Below, piece by piece: positions 45,874 to 54,808 of a stretch of DNA of 64,000 bases. Location: NCBI GenBank assembly GCA_004017275.1, contig SAKE01000002.1:392757-456756 (forward strand). The letters are read 5' to 3'. The notes under the pieces are model-generated. The model did not search any database. It was not told where the DNA came from and worked only from the letters and a program-made list of their open reading frames with translations. The DNA is from Mesorhizobium sp. (lineage in GTDB: Bacteria > Pseudomonadota > Alphaproteobacteria > Rhizobiales > Rhizobiaceae). How positions within the stretch are numbered: position 1 is the first letter of the stretch; each line of letters opens with the position of its first letter. A program made the translations under genes and the position numbers.

Positions 45874-46767
45874 TCACGCCCCGTGCGCGTGATCGGCAAG
45901 CACCTCGTCGATCACATGACGGGATTTTTCAACCTCGACGGGATTGACGCCGATGTGTCCGGCGACGGTGATCAGCGCCTTCCACAGCGTCCAGCCACGG
46001 CCGCGCGCCCACATCGCCTCGTCTGCGGAAAGGCGGGCGCGAAATGCCTCCCGGCTTTTGCCTTCGAACAGCGTCCAGGCGATCGCCAGATCGCAAGCGG
46101 GATCGCCGACGCCCGAGGTTCCGAAGTCGATCACCGCGCTCAACCGGCCTTGCCTGACCAGCAGGTTGCCCCAACTGACGTCACCATGGAACCAGACCGG
46201 CGCGCCGTGCCAGGTTGCGGCAAGCGCCGCCTCCCATGCCGCGCTGGCGGCATCCGTATCGATCCTGCCGTCGAGGGCAGCAATCGCTTGCCGGGCCTCA
46301 CCGTCGTAGACGGACAGTGGCCCACCGCGAAAGAAGTTGTGCTGTCCCGGTGCCGGTCCGCCGATCGGATCGACATGCTGCAAGGCGACCAGGAACGCGG
46401 CCAGGTCGGTCGCGAATTGCGACAGGCCGGCGATACGCTCGCGCTCTGCCGTCTCGCCATCGATCCAGCGGTAGACGGACCAGTGCCAGGGATAGTTTTC
46501 GGCCGGCCCCCCCATCGCCAGCGGCGTGGGGATCGGCAGCGGCAGCAGCGGCGCCAGCCTCGGCAGCCAGCGATGCTCCTTTTCCACTTGCAGGGAATAG
46601 GCCGCCGCACTCGGCAGTCGCACGGTCATCTCGTCGCCGAGATGAAAGGTCCTGTTGTCCCAGCCGCCAAATTCAACCGGCCTGACCGCAAGGTCCTTCC
46701 AGTGGGGGAACTGCGTGGCGATCAATCGACCGACAAGCGCTGTGTCGATGTTCAGATTGCTAAACAT
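45874..46767 (-). CDS. Aminoglycoside phosphotransferase-family kinase
   Basis: The 297-residue protein has the APH/choline-kinase fold: VEKEHRWLPRL in the N-lobe, the catalytic loop HGDVSWGNLL (H-x-D-x4-N) and the metal-binding IDFGTSGVGDPACDLA. Such chromosomal enzymes phosphorylate small molecules, not necessarily antibiotics. The DNRTFHLGDEMTVRLPS stretch is typical of the APH (3'')-like group. It starts 5 bp after the era stop, so it is read from the era operon. Substrate unknown. Confidence 0.87.
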   Translation of the reverse strand: MFSNLNIDTALVGRLIATQFPHWKDLAVRPVEFGGWDNRTFHLGDEMTVRLPSAAAYSLQVEKEHRWLPRLAPLLPLPIPTPLAMGGPAENYPWHWSVYRWIDGETAERERIAGLSQFATDLAAFLVALQHVDPIGGPAPGQHNFFRGGPLSVYDGEARQAIAALDGRIDTDAASAAWEAALAATWHGAPVWFHGDVSWGNLLVRQGRLSAVIDFGTSGVGDPACDLAIAWTLFEGKSREAFRARLSADEAMWARGRGWTLWKALITVAGHIGVNPVEVEKSRHVIDEVLADHAHGA

Positions 46768-46772
46768 CGAGC

Positions 46773-47699
46773 CTAGTGCGGAAACTCGAGCCCCATCTCG
46801 CGGTAGCGCTCGGGGTCGTCGCCCCAGTTCTCACGCACCTTGACGAACAGGAACAGGTGCACCTTCTGTTCGAGGATGCCTGCGATCTCCATACGCGCAG
46901 CCTGGCCGATGGCGCGGATGGTCTCGCCCTTGTGGCCGAGAACGATCTTCTTCTGGCTGTCGCGCTCCACATAGATGGTCTGGTCGATGCGTACCGAGCC
47001 GTCCGGCTTCTCTTCCCATTTCTCGGTCTCGATATGCGAGGAATAGGGCAATTCCTGATGCAGCCGCAGATACAACTTCTCACGAGTGATCTCGGCCGCG
47101 AGCTGGCGCATCGGCAGGTCCGAGATCTGGTCTTCCGGATAATACCAGGGGCCGGCCGGCAGAGCCTCGGCCAGATAATCGAGCACGTCCTTGCAACCGG
47201 AACCGGTTAGCGCCGAAACCATGAAGGTGCGCTTGAACGGCACCCTTTCGTTCGCCGCCGCCGACAAGGCGAGCAGTGCTTCGTGCTTGACCCGGTCGAC
47301 CTTGTTGAGGATCAGCACCATCGGCTGGCGCACATCCTTCAGCCGTTCGAGGATGGCGTCGGCGTCGCCCCTGATGCCGCGCTCGGCGTCGATCAAAAGC
47401 AGCACGATGTCGGCGTCCTTGGCGCCGCCCCAGGCAGTGGTCACCATCGCCGTGTCCAGCCGCCGCTTCGGTTTGAAGATGCCGGGCGTGTCGACGAAGA
47501 CGATCTGGGCATTGTCATGCGTGGCAATGCCCCGCACGATGGCGCGCGTCGTCTGCACCTTGTGGGTGACGATCGACACCTTGGCGCCGACCAGCTGGTT
47601 GACCAGCGTCGACTTGCCGGCATTGGGCGCGCCGATCAGCGCGACGAAGCCCGAATGCGTGGGGGCAGCTTGCGTTGCCGGCTCTTCGGTGGCGGTCAT
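46773..47699 (-). CDS. era: GTPase Era
   Basis: The 308-residue protein binds 16S rRNA and helps mature the 30S subunit. It has the G motifs GAPNAGKST (G1), DTPGIF (G3) and NKVD (G4), and the C-terminal KH domain with QKKIVLGHKGETIRAIG. Its start overlaps the rnc stop by 4 bp, the classical rnc-era coupling. The gene is followed by the APH-like kinase instead of recO. Confidence 0.96.
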   Translation of the reverse strand: MTATEEPATQAAPTHSGFVALIGAPNAGKSTLVNQLVGAKVSIVTHKVQTTRAIVRGIATHDNAQIVFVDTPGIFKPKRRLDTAMVTTAWGGAKDADIVLLLIDAERGIRGDADAILERLKDVRQPMVLILNKVDRVKHEALLALSAAANERVPFKRTFMVSALTGSGCKDVLDYLAEALPAGPWYYPEDQISDLPMRQLAAEITREKLYLRLHQELPYSSHIETEKWEEKPDGSVRIDQTIYVERDSQKKIVLGHKGETIRAIGQAARMEIAGILEQKVHLFLFVKVRENWGDDPERYREMGLEFPH

Positions 47700-48451
47700 G
47701 CCGCGTTCCCTTCACTAGAGCGCCGCGGGCGCTCCGATTTTTGGACCGATGCGGTGGCCCAGACGCCTTCGCGCAAAAGAAATGCCGAAGCCGCCGCTTC
47801 TTCGGCGGCCCTGCGGGAGCCGCCGGTGCCGCTTATCGGCGCAAAGCCGCGGACCTGCAAGGACACCGTGAAGATGGGCTGGTGATCGGGTCCTTCGCGC
47901 TTTTCAATCACATATTCAGGGCGCGCATCGCTGGTCTTGGCAATCCATTCCTGCAAATCGGATTTCGGATTGAGCGGCTTTGCAATCACCGTGTGCGAGC
48001 GCGGTTCCCAATAGCGCAGGACGAACCGCCGTGCGGCCTCGATGCCGCCGTCGATGTAAACCGCCGCGATCAGAGCTTCGACCGCATCCGCCAGATAGTT
48101 TCCGCCCGAGCCACGCGATCGCATCTTCAAGGCAGCGTCGGCCCGGACCAGATCCTCGAGCTGCATTTCGATACCGATCTCGGAGCATGTCCGCGCATCC
48201 ACCAGCGCGTTGAAGCGCGGCGCGATTTCACCCTCCGGCGCGTCAGGAAACTTTTCGAAAAGCATATCGGCGACGATCAGCCCAAGCACGCGGTCGCCAA
48301 GGAATTCGAGGCGCTGATTGTTGCTTGCCGCCTTGACCGCGCTGGAATGCGTCAAGGCGGTCTCGAGCAAGCGGATGTCTTGGAAGACATAGCCGGTCTT
48401 GGCCTTGACCAAACCGGCCAGTGTTTCGCCTGTCGGGCGCTTCAAAGCCAT
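47696..48451 (-). CDS. rnc: Ribonuclease III
   Basis: The 251-residue enzyme cleaves double-stranded RNA and processes rRNA precursors. It has the RNase III signature NQRLEFLGDRVLGL, a second acidic site in DAVEALIAAVYIDGG, and a C-terminal dsRNA-binding domain (NPKSDLQEWIAKT ... GSRRAAEEAAASAFL). I set the start at ATG 48451, overlapping the lepB stop (TGATG); a longer frame would intrude into lepB. Confidence 0.95.
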   Translation of the reverse strand: MALKRPTGETLAGLVKAKTGYVFQDIRLLETALTHSSAVKAASNNQRLEFLGDRVLGLIVADMLFEKFPDAPEGEIAPRFNALVDARTCSEIGIEMQLEDLVRADAALKMRSRGSGGNYLADAVEALIAAVYIDGGIEAARRFVLRYWEPRSHTVIAKPLNPKSDLQEWIAKTSDARPEYVIEKREGPDHQPIFTVSLQVRGFAPISGTGGSRRAAEEAAASAFLLREGVWATASVQKSERPRRSSEGNAA

Positions 48452-49200
48452 CAATTGACGAAGTGGAACAGGCGCGAAGCGCGCATCAGCGACGGCCATT
48501 TCCAGATTTCGAGCGGGCTCGCCTTGCCGGCGATCGAGAAGAAAACAAGATTGGCGCGGCCAACCAGATTTTCCTCGGGAACGTAGCCAACGGTGAAACG
48601 GCTGTCGGCGGAATTGTCCCTGTTGTCGCCCATCATGAAATAGTGGCCGGGCGGCACGTCGAATTCGCGCGTGTTGTCGCCGATCGAATTCGAATTCAGG
48701 TCGAGCGTGTCGTAGCTGACGCCGTTGGGCAAGGTCTCGCGATAGACATCGATCGGGCGCGATTCCTCGGTGATGTCGGGATTGTCGATCTGGCCGGTTT
48801 TCACACGCGGCACGCCGACGCCATTGATGAACAGCTGGCCGTCCTTGACCTGGATCTTGTCGCCGGGCAGGCCGACCACGCGCTTGATATAGTCGACAGA
48901 CGGATCAGGCGGGAACTTGAACACCACCACGTCGCCACGCTTCGGCTCGGAGCCCCAGATGCGGCCGGAGAAAATGTCTGGGCCGAAAGGCAGCGAGTAG
49001 CGCGAATAGCCGTAAGACCATTTGGTGACGAACAGATAGTCGCCTTCCAGAAGTGTCGGCCGCATCGATCCCGATGGGATCGAAAAGGGCTGGAACAACA
49101 GCGTGCGGATGACCAGGGCGAGCAGAAGCGCCTGGACGATGACGCTGACGGTCTCGCCAAGGCCGCCGGATTTCTTCTCAGGTTTTTCAGCCACGCTCAT
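48451..49200 (-). CDS. lepB: Signal peptidase I
   Basis: The 249-residue inner-membrane protease removes signal peptides from exported proteins. It has one N-terminal membrane segment (about 22-42), the catalytic serine in PSGSMRPTL and the catalytic lysine in YIKRVVGLPGD, plus the C-terminal MGDNRDNSADSR box. I chose ATG 49200 (MSVAEKP) as the start. It lies between acpS and rnc in the conserved order. Confidence 0.95.
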   Translation of the reverse strand: MSVAEKPEKKSGGLGETVSVIVQALLLALVIRTLLFQPFSIPSGSMRPTLLEGDYLFVTKWSYGYSRYSLPFGPDIFSGRIWGSEPKRGDVVVFKFPPDPSVDYIKRVVGLPGDKIQVKDGQLFINGVGVPRVKTGQIDNPDITEESRPIDVYRETLPNGVSYDTLDLNSNSIGDNTREFDVPPGHYFMMGDNRDNSADSRFTVGYVPEENLVGRANLVFFSIAGKASPLEIWKWPSLMRASRLFHFVN

Positions 49201-49278
49201 GTCGTCCTCGATTGTGCGTTGGATGGTATAGAGTCTCGGCGCGCGCTGGGCAACGTCAATGCCGGTCGTCAGATGCAA

Positions 49279-49692
49279 TCAATGTGGCGCTTCTTCGACC
49301 GGCAACGCCTCGATGATCACAAAGGCTTGAGCGAGTGGGAAATCATCGGTGATGGTAAGGTGGATCGCCGCCCGATGGCCCCTTGGCAGGATTTTGTCGA
49401 GCCGGTCCTGCGCCCCTCCCGTCAGCGCCATGGTCGGGGCGCCGCTGGGCAAGTTGACGACACCCATGTCGCGCCAGAACACGCCTTGCGCCAGACCGGT
49501 GCCCAGCGCCTTGGCGCAGGCTTCCTTGGCAGCGAAGCGCTTGGCGTAGGACGCCGCACGCGCCCGCCGGTTCTCGGAGCGGGCCTGTTCGACCTCGGTG
49601 TAGATTCTCTGGATGAAACGCTGACCGTGACGCTCCAGCGACTTTTCGATGCGCCTGATATCGATCAGGTCGCTGCCGATGCCGATGATCAT
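49279..49692 (-). CDS. acpS: Holo-[acyl-carrier-protein] synthase
   Basis: The 137-residue enzyme transfers phosphopantetheine from CoA to acyl carrier protein. The motifs [20 protein letters not shown] with the metal-binding Asp and [15 protein letters not shown] with the Glu and Lys are intact. Its start overlaps the DUF2062 stop by 4 bp, and lepB follows 78 bp later. Confidence 0.95.
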   Translation of the reverse strand: MIIGIGSDLIDIRRIEKSLERHGQRFIQRIYTEVEQARSENRRARAASYAKRFAAKEACAKALGTGLAQGVFWRDMGVVNLPSGAPTMALTGGAQDRLDKILPRGHRAAIHLTITDDFPLAQAFVIIEALPVEEAPH

Positions 49693-50321
49693 CGTGCAGC
49701 GGAACCGATGCTTGCGCCGGGATGGGACGATTGCGCGTGCCGGCTTGCGCGCTCGGCCAGGCGTTTGCGCCGCTGTTCCCGGAAAGCGTTCATGCCCCAG
49801 CGCGTGATGGCGTAGAACAGCAGCCCGAAGACCAGCCCGAGCGGGACCGCGCCAATCAACATCGGCTCAAGGATAGGTTTCCACAATTGCGCAAAAGAGA
49901 GGTTGTGCAGCATCTCGCCGAGATGCGCCGGCGGGCCGTGCGCCGGCAGGCGGTCATGCAGGATGAGCTTGCCGGTTTCCCAGGAGGCGCCCCACAGCAA
50001 CGGAAACGTCAGCGGGTTGCCGAAAAACACCGCGCCGAGGGCCGCCGCCACCAGATTGCCGGCGATCACCCAGCACAGGACGGCGGCAATGATGAAATGG
50101 AAACCGACGGGAAAGAACGAAGCGAAGACGCCGGCCGCGACGCCGGCCGCCACCGCATGCGGTGTGGCCTTCAGCCGCAGGATGCGCTTGGAAAAATACT
50201 GAAGCGAGCGCGAGAACGAGCGGCGCGGCCAAAGATAGGTACGCACCCGCTCGAAAAGACCATCAGGCTTGCGGCGTCGAAAAAGCACTCTGTTCCCGTT
50301 CCACAGCTCTCGCACCGGCAC
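49689..50321 (-). CDS. DUF2062-family membrane protein
   Basis: The 210-residue protein has a basic N-terminal region ([21 protein letters not shown]), about four hydrophobic segments and the DUF2062 core [19 protein letters not shown] and [12 protein letters not shown]. Its role is unknown; it is commonly found beside acpS in Rhizobiales. It is expected in the inner membrane and is translated with acpS through a 4-bp overlap. Confidence 0.85.
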   Translation of the reverse strand: MPVRELWNGNRVLFRRRKPDGLFERVRTYLWPRRSFSRSLQYFSKRILRLKATPHAVAAGVAAGVFASFFPVGFHFIIAAVLCWVIAGNLVAAALGAVFFGNPLTFPLLWGASWETGKLILHDRLPAHGPPAHLGEMLHNLSFAQLWKPILEPMLIGAVPLGLVFGLLFYAITRWGMNAFREQRRKRLAERASRHAQSSHPGASIGSAAR

Positions 50322-50543
50322 CTTCAGCCGGACGTGACAGCCACATCTTGCGCTTGCCGATCACCCAATGGCAATCGCAACCTTGATATAGCGACGCGCT
50401 GGCGCAAGAACAACCAAACACCTTCTGTGCAGCGCGCGCTCGTTGCCGCCCTTCGGGGATGGCAGGTCTCGCTTCGAACATTGGATAATCGCGGCGAATT
50501 TAAGGAACGGCAGTCGCCTAGTCGAAAGGCGCAGTGTCGCAGG

Positions 50544-50924
50544 CTACGGCAGGTATTCGCTGACCTCGACCAGATTGCCGTCCGGGTCGCGAAAATAGAC
50601 CGACATCATCGGACCTCTCGCTCCGACACGTTCGACCGGACCGAGCTCCACGTCAACGCCATTGACCGCCAGGCTGGCGCATATCTCGGCGAGCGGTCGG
50701 TCGGTGATCAGGCAGAAATCACCGGATCCCGGCGTTGGCGCCTTCGCTTTCGGTTCGAAGGTCCGGCCGATCTCATGCACGTTAATCTTCTGGGTGCCGA
50801 AAGCCAATGCAGTCGGCCGGCCTGGCGCGTCGATGCGTTCAAAGCCCAGTACACGTTGATAAAAGGCGCAGGTCACTTCGAGCGAAGCAACGGTCAGCAC
50901 GAAATGATCGATGCCGGCGATCAT
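50544..50924 (-). CDS. VOC-family protein (glyoxalase/bleomycin-resistance fold)
   Basis: The 126-residue single-domain protein begins GIDHFVLTVASLEVTCAFYQRVLGFE and ends YFRDPDGNLVEVSEYLP, giving the His and Glu ligands of a VOC metal site. The KINVHEIGRTFEPKA middle is typical of the 'VOC family virulence/biphenyl-diol-like' annotations, with no fixed substrate. It starts 13 bp after pyrE and is probably on the same transcript. Confidence 0.87.
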   Translation of the reverse strand: MIAGIDHFVLTVASLEVTCAFYQRVLGFERIDAPGRPTALAFGTQKINVHEIGRTFEPKAKAPTPGSGDFCLITDRPLAEICASLAVNGVDVELGPVERVGARGPMMSVYFRDPDGNLVEVSEYLP

Positions 50925-50937
50925 CTCGGACTCCTCG

Positions 50938-51516
50938 TCAGATGTTGCGGCTGCCGGGCTTGATCGCCGGGATGGCGGCCAGTTCCGGCGGCAGCCGGTC
51001 GGCCGGATAGGCCGGAACCTCGTATTCGGCGAGCGCGATCAGCGGCACGCCGACATCGGTCTTGCCGGCCGAACGGTCGATGATGCACGCGGCGGCCACT
51101 ACCTCGGCGCCAAGCTCGCGCAGGCACTCGATGGTCTCGCGGATCGACAGGCCGGTGGTGACGATGTCCTCGACGATGACGACGCGCGAGCCCCTGGCGA
51201 TCTCGAAGCGGCGCAGGCGGAACTCGCCCCCTTCCCGCTCTACCCAGATCGCCGGCACGCCGAGATGGCGTGACGTCTCGTAAGCCGGGATCAGCCCGCC
51301 GATCGCCGGACCGACGACATAATCGATCTTGCCTGGCACCGCCGCTCGGATCTTCTCGGCCAGCGCCTTGCACAGAAGCTCGGTCTTGTCGGCATGCATG
51401 AACACGCGCGCCTTCTGTAGGAAGACCGGACTGCGCAGGCCCGAGGTCAAAATGAAATGCCCTTCCAGAACAGCACCCGCCTCGCGGAAAATGCCCAGCA
51501 CTTCATCGGTGTTCAT
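50938..51516 (-). CDS. pyrE: Orotate phosphoribosyltransferase
   Basis: The 192-residue enzyme joins orotate to PRPP in pyrimidine synthesis. The PRPP-binding motif [25 protein letters not shown] and [20 protein letters not shown] are intact. I set the start at ATG 51516 (MNTDEVL), with GGAGCG upstream. The open frame extends further back, but there it only translates the tandem repeat array. The gene follows rel, as in other Rhizobiales. Confidence 0.94.
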   Translation of the reverse strand: MNTDEVLGIFREAGAVLEGHFILTSGLRSPVFLQKARVFMHADKTELLCKALAEKIRAAVPGKIDYVVGPAIGGLIPAYETSRHLGVPAIWVEREGGEFRLRRFEIARGSRVVIVEDIVTTGLSIRETIECLRELGAEVVAAACIIDRSAGKTDVGVPLIALAEYEVPAYPADRLPPELAAIPAIKPGSRNI

Positions 51517-51532
51517 TGTTCGCTCCATGCCC

Positions 51533-51651
51533 ATGGTGAATGGTGAATGGTGAATGGTGAATGGTGAATGGCAGTGAGAGCACCTTCTTTCACTATTCAC
51601 TATTCACTATTCACTATTCACTATTCACTATTCACCCATTCACCCATTCAC
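51533..51651. repeat. Mirrored tandem 7-mer array between rel and pyrE
   Basis: Five perfect copies of ATGGTGA (51533-51567) are followed after about 26 bp by six perfect copies of TATTCAC (51594-51635) and two 8-bp variants CCATTCAC (51636-51651). The arrays are near reverse complements (GTGAAT versus ATTCAC), so RNA from the rel-pyrE region can fold into a long hairpin. The last units run into the rel stop codon and encode part of its last residues. Confidence 0.9.
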
Positions 51652-53868
51652 GCGCCTTGCATCGCTGACGCTCGAATTGTCCTTGAGCTGCGACAGCAGC
51701 CGGTTGAGGTGCTTGAGATCCCAGACCTCGAGATCGATCAGCATTTCGGTGAAGTCGGGCGCGGTGCGCACCATCGACAGCGTGTGGATGTTGGCGTCGT
51801 TAGACGCAACCACCTGGGCTATATCGGCGAGTGAACCCGGCGCATTGATGGCGGTGACCGAGACGCGCGCCGGAAAGCGCTCCTTGGTGCGCTCGTCAAT
51901 GTCCCAGCGCACGTCGATCCAGCGCTCGGGCTGGTCGTCGAAAGCCTGCAGCGCCGGGGATTGGATCGGGTAGATGGTGATGCCGGTGCCCGGCTGGACG
52001 ATGCCGACGATGCGGTCGCCAGGCACTGCCCCTTCCGGCGCGAAACGCACCGGCAGGTCGCCGCGCACGCCGCGGATCGGCACGGCGCCGTCGCGCGGCT
52101 GGTCCTTGTCCTTGCGCGCAACGCGACCTGGAATCTGGAACAACATGCCCGCGGCATTGCGGATCTTCGACCAGCCCTCCTCTCGCGGCTTGGGGACGGC
52201 AGTGGTGACGCGCTCGTCCTTGTAATCGGGGAACACCGCCTTCATGACGTCGGTGGAGGCAAGCTCACCGCGACCGACCGAGGCCAGCACGTCCTCAATG
52301 TCCTTGCGCGCCAACCGGTGCAGCACCTGCTTCAGGCTTTCCTTGGTGAAGGTCTTGCCGGCGCGTTCGAAGGCGCGTTCCAGGATACGGATGCCGAGAC
52401 CCGAATATTGCTTGCGGATGGCGTTCTTGGTGGCACGGCGGATGGCCGAGCGCGCCTTGCCGGTGACGACGACCGATTCCCACGCTGCCGGCGGCACCTG
52501 CGCCTTGGAGCGGATGATCTCGACCTCGTCGCCGTTCTTCAATTCCGTCATCAGCGGCATGATGCGGCCGTTGACCTTGGCGCCGACGCAGGTGTCGCCG
52601 ACATCGGTATGCACCGCATAGGCAAAGTCGATCGGCGTAGCACCGCGCGGCAGTGCAATCAGCATGCCTTTCGGGGTGAAGCAGAACACCTGGTCCTGGA
52701 ACAGCTCCAGCTTGGTGTTTTCGAGAAAGTCTTCAGGGTTGTCGCCTTCGGCAAGCTGCTCGATGGTGCGCCGCAGCCAGGCATAGGCGTTGGTCTCCTT
52801 CGAGATGGTGTGAGCGGCGCCGTTCGTCTTGCCGCCCGTATCCTTGTAGATCGAATGGGCGGCAACGCCGTATTCGGCGATCTTGTTCATCTCGCGGGTG
52901 CGTATCTGCAGTTCGACGCGCTGGCGCGACGGCCCGACGATGGTGGTGTGGATCGACCGGTAGTCGTTCTGCTTCGGCGTCGAAATGTAATCCTTGAAGC
53001 GGCCGGGCACCATCGACCACGCGGTGTGGATGGCGCCAAGCGCTCGATAACAGTCCTCGACCGTGTCGACGACGACGCGGAAGCCGAAAATGTCGGACAA
53101 CTGCTCGAAGGACAGCGCCTTGGCCTCCATCTTGCGGAACACCGACCACGGCTTCTTCTGCCGGCTCTTCACGTTGGCGTTGATCTCATGCTTCTCGAAC
53201 AGCGTGGACAGCGCCTTTTCAATGTCCGTCAGCACGCCTTTGTTGCGCTCGAAGATTTCGGCAAGCCGTGCGGTGACAGCGCGATAGGCTTCAGGATTGA
53301 TGAAGCGGAAGGCGATCTCCTCCAGCTCTTCGCGCATGCCTTGCATGCCCATGCGCCCGGCCAGCGGCGCGTAGATATCCATTGTCTCCTCGGCGATGCG
53401 CAGGCGCTTGGCCTCCGGCATATGGTCGAGGGTGCGCATATTGTGCAGACGGTCGGCAAGCTTGACCAGAAGCACGCGGACATCTTCCGAAATCGCCAGC
53501 AGAAGCTTTCTCAGGTTTTCCGCCTGCTCGGCCTTCTTCGAGACGAGATCGAGCTTCTTCAGCTTGGTCAGGCCCTCGACCAGCTTGCCCATTTCGGGGC
53601 CGAACAGATCGTCGATCTCGGCCCGCGTGGCGGTCGTGTCCTCGATGGTGTCATGCAGCAGGGCGACCGCGATCGTCGCCTCGTCCATGTGCATTTCGGT
53701 GAGGATGGCGGCGACTTCGAGCGGGTGCGAGAAATAGGGGTCGCCGGAGGCGCGCTTCTGGTGGCCATGCTTCTGCATGGCATAGACATAGGCCTTGTTG
53801 AGCAACGCCTCGTTGACGTCAGGCTTGTAGCGCTGGACGCGCTCGACAAGCTCATACTGACGCATCAT
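51640..53868 (-). CDS. rel: Bifunctional (p)ppGpp synthetase/hydrolase
   Basis: The 742-residue Rel/SpoT-type protein controls the stringent response. Domains in order are HD hydrolase (about 30-180, LLHDTIEDT intact), synthetase (about 240-350, with GFRVVVDTVEDCYRALG and RFKD, the RXKD form of bifunctional enzymes), TGS (about 390-455, FTPKGMLIALPRGATPIDFAYAVHTDVGD), helical region and ACT (about 665-740). Both activities look functional. It lies between rpoZ and pyrE. Its last residues (RRVNG) are encoded by the edge of a tandem repeat array. Confidence 0.95.
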   Translation of the reverse strand: MMRQYELVERVQRYKPDVNEALLNKAYVYAMQKHGHQKRASGDPYFSHPLEVAAILTEMHMDEATIAVALLHDTIEDTTATRAEIDDLFGPEMGKLVEGLTKLKKLDLVSKKAEQAENLRKLLLAISEDVRVLLVKLADRLHNMRTLDHMPEAKRLRIAEETMDIYAPLAGRMGMQGMREELEEIAFRFINPEAYRAVTARLAEIFERNKGVLTDIEKALSTLFEKHEINANVKSRQKKPWSVFRKMEAKALSFEQLSDIFGFRVVVDTVEDCYRALGAIHTAWSMVPGRFKDYISTPKQNDYRSIHTTIVGPSRQRVELQIRTREMNKIAEYGVAAHSIYKDTGGKTNGAAHTISKETNAYAWLRRTIEQLAEGDNPEDFLENTKLELFQDQVFCFTPKGMLIALPRGATPIDFAYAVHTDVGDTCVGAKVNGRIMPLMTELKNGDEVEIIRSKAQVPPAAWESVVVTGKARSAIRRATKNAIRKQYSGLGIRILERAFERAGKTFTKESLKQVLHRLARKDIEDVLASVGRGELASTDVMKAVFPDYKDERVTTAVPKPREEGWSKIRNAAGMLFQIPGRVARKDKDQPRDGAVPIRGVRGDLPVRFAPEGAVPGDRIVGIVQPGTGITIYPIQSPALQAFDDQPERWIDVRWDIDERTKERFPARVSVTAINAPGSLADIAQVVASNDANIHTLSMVRTAPDFTEMLIDLEVWDLKHLNRLLSQLKDNSSVSDARRVNG

Positions 53869-53929
53869 GGGCGGGATCTCGCGGTGCTGAAATGATTGAT
53901 GCGCCGCACTAGCGTACGGCGCATCTCCG

Positions 53930-54011
53930 GTACCAACTGTCGCAAATACCAGATTCAGGCACTATGCCAGGCGCGGCCAAAACTGCATCTGGTATTTGCG
54001 ACAGTTGGTAC
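53930..54011. repeat. Perfect 25-bp inverted repeat between rpoZ and rel
   Basis: Positions 53930-53954 and 53987-54011 are exact reverse complements (outer end GTACCAACTGTCGC, inner end ATACCAGAT), separated by a 32-bp loop. No T-run follows on either strand, so it is not a normal terminator. It lies in the transcribed gap between rpoZ and rel and could form a large cruciform or an RNA hairpin. It may be a small palindromic mobile unit. Confidence 0.9.
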
Positions 54012-54078
54012 TAGATAGCCACGAAACTGACTGGACGGAAGTGCCGGAAACGTATTCAGGCAGGTCCAGCGCGCTCGC

Positions 54079-54480
54079 TTAGTAGTCGTCGCTCTTTTCC
54101 GGGGGCACCAGACCTTCGATGCCGGCCAGGAGATCTTCCTCGGTCATCCGGTCGAAGGTGATGTTCTCCTCGGAGTCATCGGCGTCGGTGGCCGCAACGG
54201 CAGCGCCGGTCTGATCGGCAATCGCCTCGCCGTCGGCTTCTGGCTCGTCGACCTCGACATGCTTCTGCAGCGAATGGATCAGATCTTCCTTGAGGTCGTC
54301 GGGAGACAGCGTCTCATCGGCGATCTCGCGTAGCGCCACGACCGGGTTCTTGTCGTTGTCACGCGCCACGGTGATCGGCGCGCCCTGGCTGATCTGCCGG
54401 GCGCGGTGGCCGGCCAAAAGCACCAGCTCGAAGCGGTTGTCGACCTTGTCGATGCAATCTTCAACGGTTACGCGGGCCAT
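54079..54480 (-). CDS. rpoZ: RNA polymerase omega subunit
   Basis: The 133-residue protein starts [31 protein letters not shown], the omega signature, followed by [21 protein letters not shown] and a long acidic tail typical of alphaproteobacterial omega. Omega helps assemble RNA polymerase and mediates ppGpp binding, so its place beside rel fits. I chose ATG 54480. Confidence 0.95.
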   Translation of the reverse strand: MARVTVEDCIDKVDNRFELVLLAGHRARQISQGAPITVARDNDKNPVVALREIADETLSPDDLKEDLIHSLQKHVEVDEPEADGEAIADQTGAAVAATDADDSEENITFDRMTEEDLLAGIEGLVPPEKSDDY

Positions 54481-54808
54481 GGATGCCCCTTTCATGCGAT
54501 GGATTTGATGGAAAACAGGCGCGGTCCATAACCCGAACGCCGTCAAAATACAAGCATCATGGCAATGGCGGAGCTGCAAGGCGCCCAACCCCCGGCTCAA
54601 ACACCGGATTCAGCAAAACCAGTTTTGTACTCATACGTTCCGGGTCCCGATCACAATTGCTTGCAGTGCCGCAACACGCCCTTGGATTGCCGCAAAACTG
54701 GCGCTATCTCGGATGGCGCAGAGGTCAGCCGGTTTATTATGAGGCTGACCGGTACTCGCTTTCGCATTTCGTTTAGACGGCCGTTTATTTCGAGAAGGAA
54801 TATTTTCC
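54481..54808. other. Divergent intergenic region between rpoZ and the NYN gene
   Basis: This 328-bp gap should contain the rpoZ promoter on the minus strand and the NYN gene promoter on the plus strand, with the ribosome site GAGAAGGAA before ATG 54809. I see no convincing gene, terminator or RNA in it. A short AT-rich patch lies near 54735-54800. Confidence 0.5.

Noticed and set aside
45874..46767. Reading the APH-family gene as an acquired antibiotic-resistance gene
   Set aside because: It is coupled to era, has normal composition and no mobile element nearby, so a chromosomal small-molecule kinase is more likely.
50938..51600. Extended pyrE start at 51600
   Set aside because: The extra 28 residues only translate the tandem repeat ([11 protein letters not shown]); the ATG at 51516 has its own ribosome site.
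51961..53895. 644-residue plus-strand frame opposite rel
   Set aside because: It is the complement of a well-conserved gene in high-GC DNA; it shows no domain pattern.
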